A stretch of DNA of 7,730 nt from Candidatus Roizmanbacteria bacterium CG10_big_fil_rev_8_21_14_0_10_45_7 (GTDB lineage Bacteria > Patescibacteriota > Microgenomatia > UBA1406). Positions within the stretch are counted from its first letter, which is position 1; each line of letters begins with the position of its first letter. Below the pieces are notes generated by a model, which saw nothing but the letters and a program-made list of their open reading frames with translations, had not been told where the DNA came from and searched no databases. The position numbers were made by a program, and so were the translations under genes. The stretch spans positions 878-8,607 of the forward strand of contig PFEE01000043.1 of the NCBI GenBank assembly GCA_002793745.1. The letters are read 5' to 3'. This document shows, in pieces, positions 6,945-7,730 of this stretch.

Positions 6945-7037
6945 ACGTTCTGAACCCAGCTCGCGTATCACTTTAATGGGCGAACAGCCCAACCCTTGGA
7001 ACCTGCTCCAGCTCCAGGATGTGATGAGCCGACATCG
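6945..7037 (-). rRNA. rrl: 23S rRNA, middle exon (E. coli 2501-2593, peptidyl-transferase centre)
   Basis: On the minus strand the exon runs from CGATGTCGGCTC (C2501, G2502, A2503, U2504, G2505, U2506) to GGTTCAGAACGT (ending U2593). Its 93 nt equal the E. coli distance exactly, so the alignment has no net gap. It includes the A-loop hairpin GGGCTGTTCGCCC of helix 92 and the strand with U2506 and U2585 that lines the peptidyl-transferase centre. Group I introns lie on both sides. The left boundary on the rRNA (near 7037) is less sure than the right, because the intron would not end in G at that exact point. Confidence 0.93.
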
Positions 7038-7060
7038 TATGTTATTCCACTATTACTAAT

Positions 7061-7082
7061 GGCATGGACTATCTCTTCATCC
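7061..7082 (-). repeat. Direct repeat, copy 2: S element/P7-P9 region of the 2500-region intron
   Basis: This is the partner of the copy in the 2593 intron, with one substitution (AGATATAGTCC there, AGAGATAGTCC here). Its matching R-type 13-mer is at 7155-7167. The distance from R to S is 72 nt here and 24 nt in the other intron, owing mainly to the two inserted hairpins. Confidence 0.9.
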
Positions 7083-7110
7083 TGTTCAAATCAGAACAGG
7101 AGTTGGCGTA

Positions 7111-7153
7111 TTATAGCAATCAAAAGAAAGCTATAAGCTCTTTATGTCAGAGC
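7111..7153 (-). repeat. Two tandem hairpins inserted in the core of the upstream intron
   Basis: TTATAGC (7111-7117) pairs with GCTATAA (7130-7136), a perfect 7-bp stem with a 12-base loop. Directly beside it GCTCT (7137-7141) pairs with AGAGC (7149-7153), a 5-bp stem with a 7-base loop. The pair sits between P7 and P3 of the intron and is absent from the downstream intron. The endonuclease stop codon (7133-7131) lies in the first stem. They may be P7.1/P7.2 of a group IA core. Confidence 0.75.
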
Positions 7154-7730
7154 AAGTCTCTACAGGGTCATAACCCAATTTGTATTTCATAGAAGGAATG
7201 AGTTTATTTGCAATTAGTTTTTCTAGCTTTGGGAAACTGGATTTCATAAATCGTATTCTTTGATATATTTTGTCTTTATTCAGTTTTGCTTCTAAACCGA
7301 TTGCTTTAAGCGCTTTTAATAAACGTTGCTGACTCATTAGATCAAACTGTTGACTATTAAGATATATATCGCTTTGCCTACAATAACTACCATCATCCAT
7401 AAACCAAATTGCTAGGATTAATGAGTCTAACTTGAGTTTTTCTGGAATAACCTTCTTACCATCATGATAAAAAGATTTATGTAACCTAGTTAGATCTTTT
7501 AGTTGTTTTGTAGAAAAACGATACGCAATTCTTCCGTTATTACTTGTCCTCAACTTTGGAGGGCTGATCGTAATCCGTTTTAATTCTAAGAATTTCCAAT
7601 CAACATAATCTTTTTGCTTACTAGAATGGTTTATTTCTAAGTAAGCATTACTTCTACCTTTTACAATTCTTAAATAACCATCGCCTAAAATTGAACCGAT
7701 GATTATTGATTTCTGTCTTTGAGTTAGACT
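7131..7730 (-). CDS. LAGLIDADG homing endonuclease, intron-encoded (partial, N-terminus off window)
   Basis: The frame is open from the right edge to a TAG at 7133-7131, giving at least 199 residues. It carries two LAGLIDADG helices, IIIGSILGDG (residues 9-18 of the visible part) and LILAIWFMDDG (about 104-114), each ending in an acidic catalytic residue, so this is a single-chain two-motif enzyme that should cut DNA as a monomer. SDIYLNSQQFDLMSQQRLLKAL after the second motif is typical of the LAGLIDADG_2-like group found in organellar and bacterial introns. The probable target is the intronless 23S allele around position 2500, promoting intron homing; a maturase role is possible. The last 11 codons or so (PVETCSDIKSL) lie across the intron's P7 strand and inserted hairpins, so protein and ribozyme share sequence. 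Both motifs look intact, suggesting a recently active gene. The true start lies beyond 7730. Confidence 0.93.
   Translation of the reverse strand, partial: SLTQRQKSIIIGSILGDGYLRIVKGRSNAYLEINHSSKQKDYVDWKFLELKRITISPPKLRTSNNGRIAYRFSTKQLKDLTRLHKSFYHDGKKVIPEKLKLDSLILAIWFMDDGSYCRQSDIYLNSQQFDLMSQQRLLKALKAIGLEAKLNKDKIYQRIRFMKSSFPKLEKLIANKLIPSMKYKLGYDPVETCSDIKSL

Larger units (their letters stand above)
7038..7730 (-). ncRNA. Group I intron near 23S position 2500 with internal LAGLIDADG gene (partial, 5' end off window)
   Basis: Upstream of the exon match at C2501 the sequence is not rRNA and has group I 3'-core elements. CCCTGTAGAGACT (7167-7155) is the R-type region with the P7 5' strand. CCTGTTC...GAACAGG (7098-7081) is a strong P8-like hairpin, and AGATAGTCC (about 7073-7065) is the S element with the P7 3' strand. 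These match the downstream intron nearly base for base, including the P9 region. It differs in having 44 extra nt (7111-7154) forming two hairpins between P7 and P3, where group IA introns carry P7.1/P7.2. The intron is at least 693 nt and contains a homing endonuclease frame. If the insertion is L2500 the last intron base would be A (7038); if the terminal G rule holds, the junction lies after 7036. The 5' splice site and P1 are outside the window. Confidence 0.88.

Noticed and set aside
7038..7060. Insertion at L2449, prompted by GGAATAACA resembling the E. coli GGATAACA region
   Set aside because: The sequence after it jumps directly to C2501, missing about 50 conserved rRNA bases; the resemblance is chance.
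7131..7553. Start of the endonuclease at 7553
   Set aside because: The codon there is TTG inside a frame that stays open upstream to the window edge and contains the first LAGLIDADG motif, so the real start is beyond 7730.
1..7730. CRISPR array, tRNA genes, insertion sequences
   Set aside because: No regularly spaced repeats, tRNA cloverleaf or transposase was seen on either strand; the only repeats are the homologous intron cores and small hairpins.

Overview
This window most likely comes from a Patescibacteria/CPR bacterium, plausibly of the Microgenomates type. The grounds are inference: a split 23S rRNA gene with LAGLIDADG-bearing group I introns, a short MiaB without its TRAM domain, a GT-C/TPR membrane protein of the TMTC kind, a secreted protein ending in a dockerin-like calcium loop, dense packing with overlapping genes, and no clear Shine-Dalgarno sequence before any visible start. 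TGA is used as a normal stop (GT-C/TPR gene and miaB), so the UGA-to-Gly code of Gracilibacteria/SR1 does not apply.

Layout: (1) 1-1955, minus strand: a large membrane-anchored extracellular protein of unknown function, cut by the left edge, read divergently from (2) a plus-strand run 2012-5169: queA, a TMTC-like GT-C membrane protein with C-terminal TPRs, and trmH, with gaps of +4 and -11 bp. (3) miaB on the minus strand (5122-6357), converging on trmH with a 48-bp overlap of the two coding ends. (4) 6399-7730, minus strand: the 3' part of a 23S rRNA gene interrupted by two group I introns. The 3' exon (about 6399-6695) carries domain VI with the sarcin-ricin loop. A 249-nt ORF-less intron (6696-6944) sits after E. 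coli position U2593. A 93-nt middle exon (6945-7037) matches E. coli 2501-2593. A second intron (from 7038 past the right edge) lies near position 2500 and encodes a two-motif LAGLIDADG endonuclease (7131 to beyond 7730).

Three of the protein genes (queA, trmH, miaB) modify tRNA and sit next to rRNA, so the block has a translation-apparatus theme; the TMTC-like protein and the anchored protein point to cell-surface glycosylation and surface display. The most notable part is the rRNA region: two introns with clearly homologous 3' halves flank a short exon that forms much of the peptidyl-transferase centre, and the endonuclease reading frame of one runs into that intron's own catalytic core. 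No 5S rRNA follows the 23S gene; miaB starts about 40 nt after it on the same strand.
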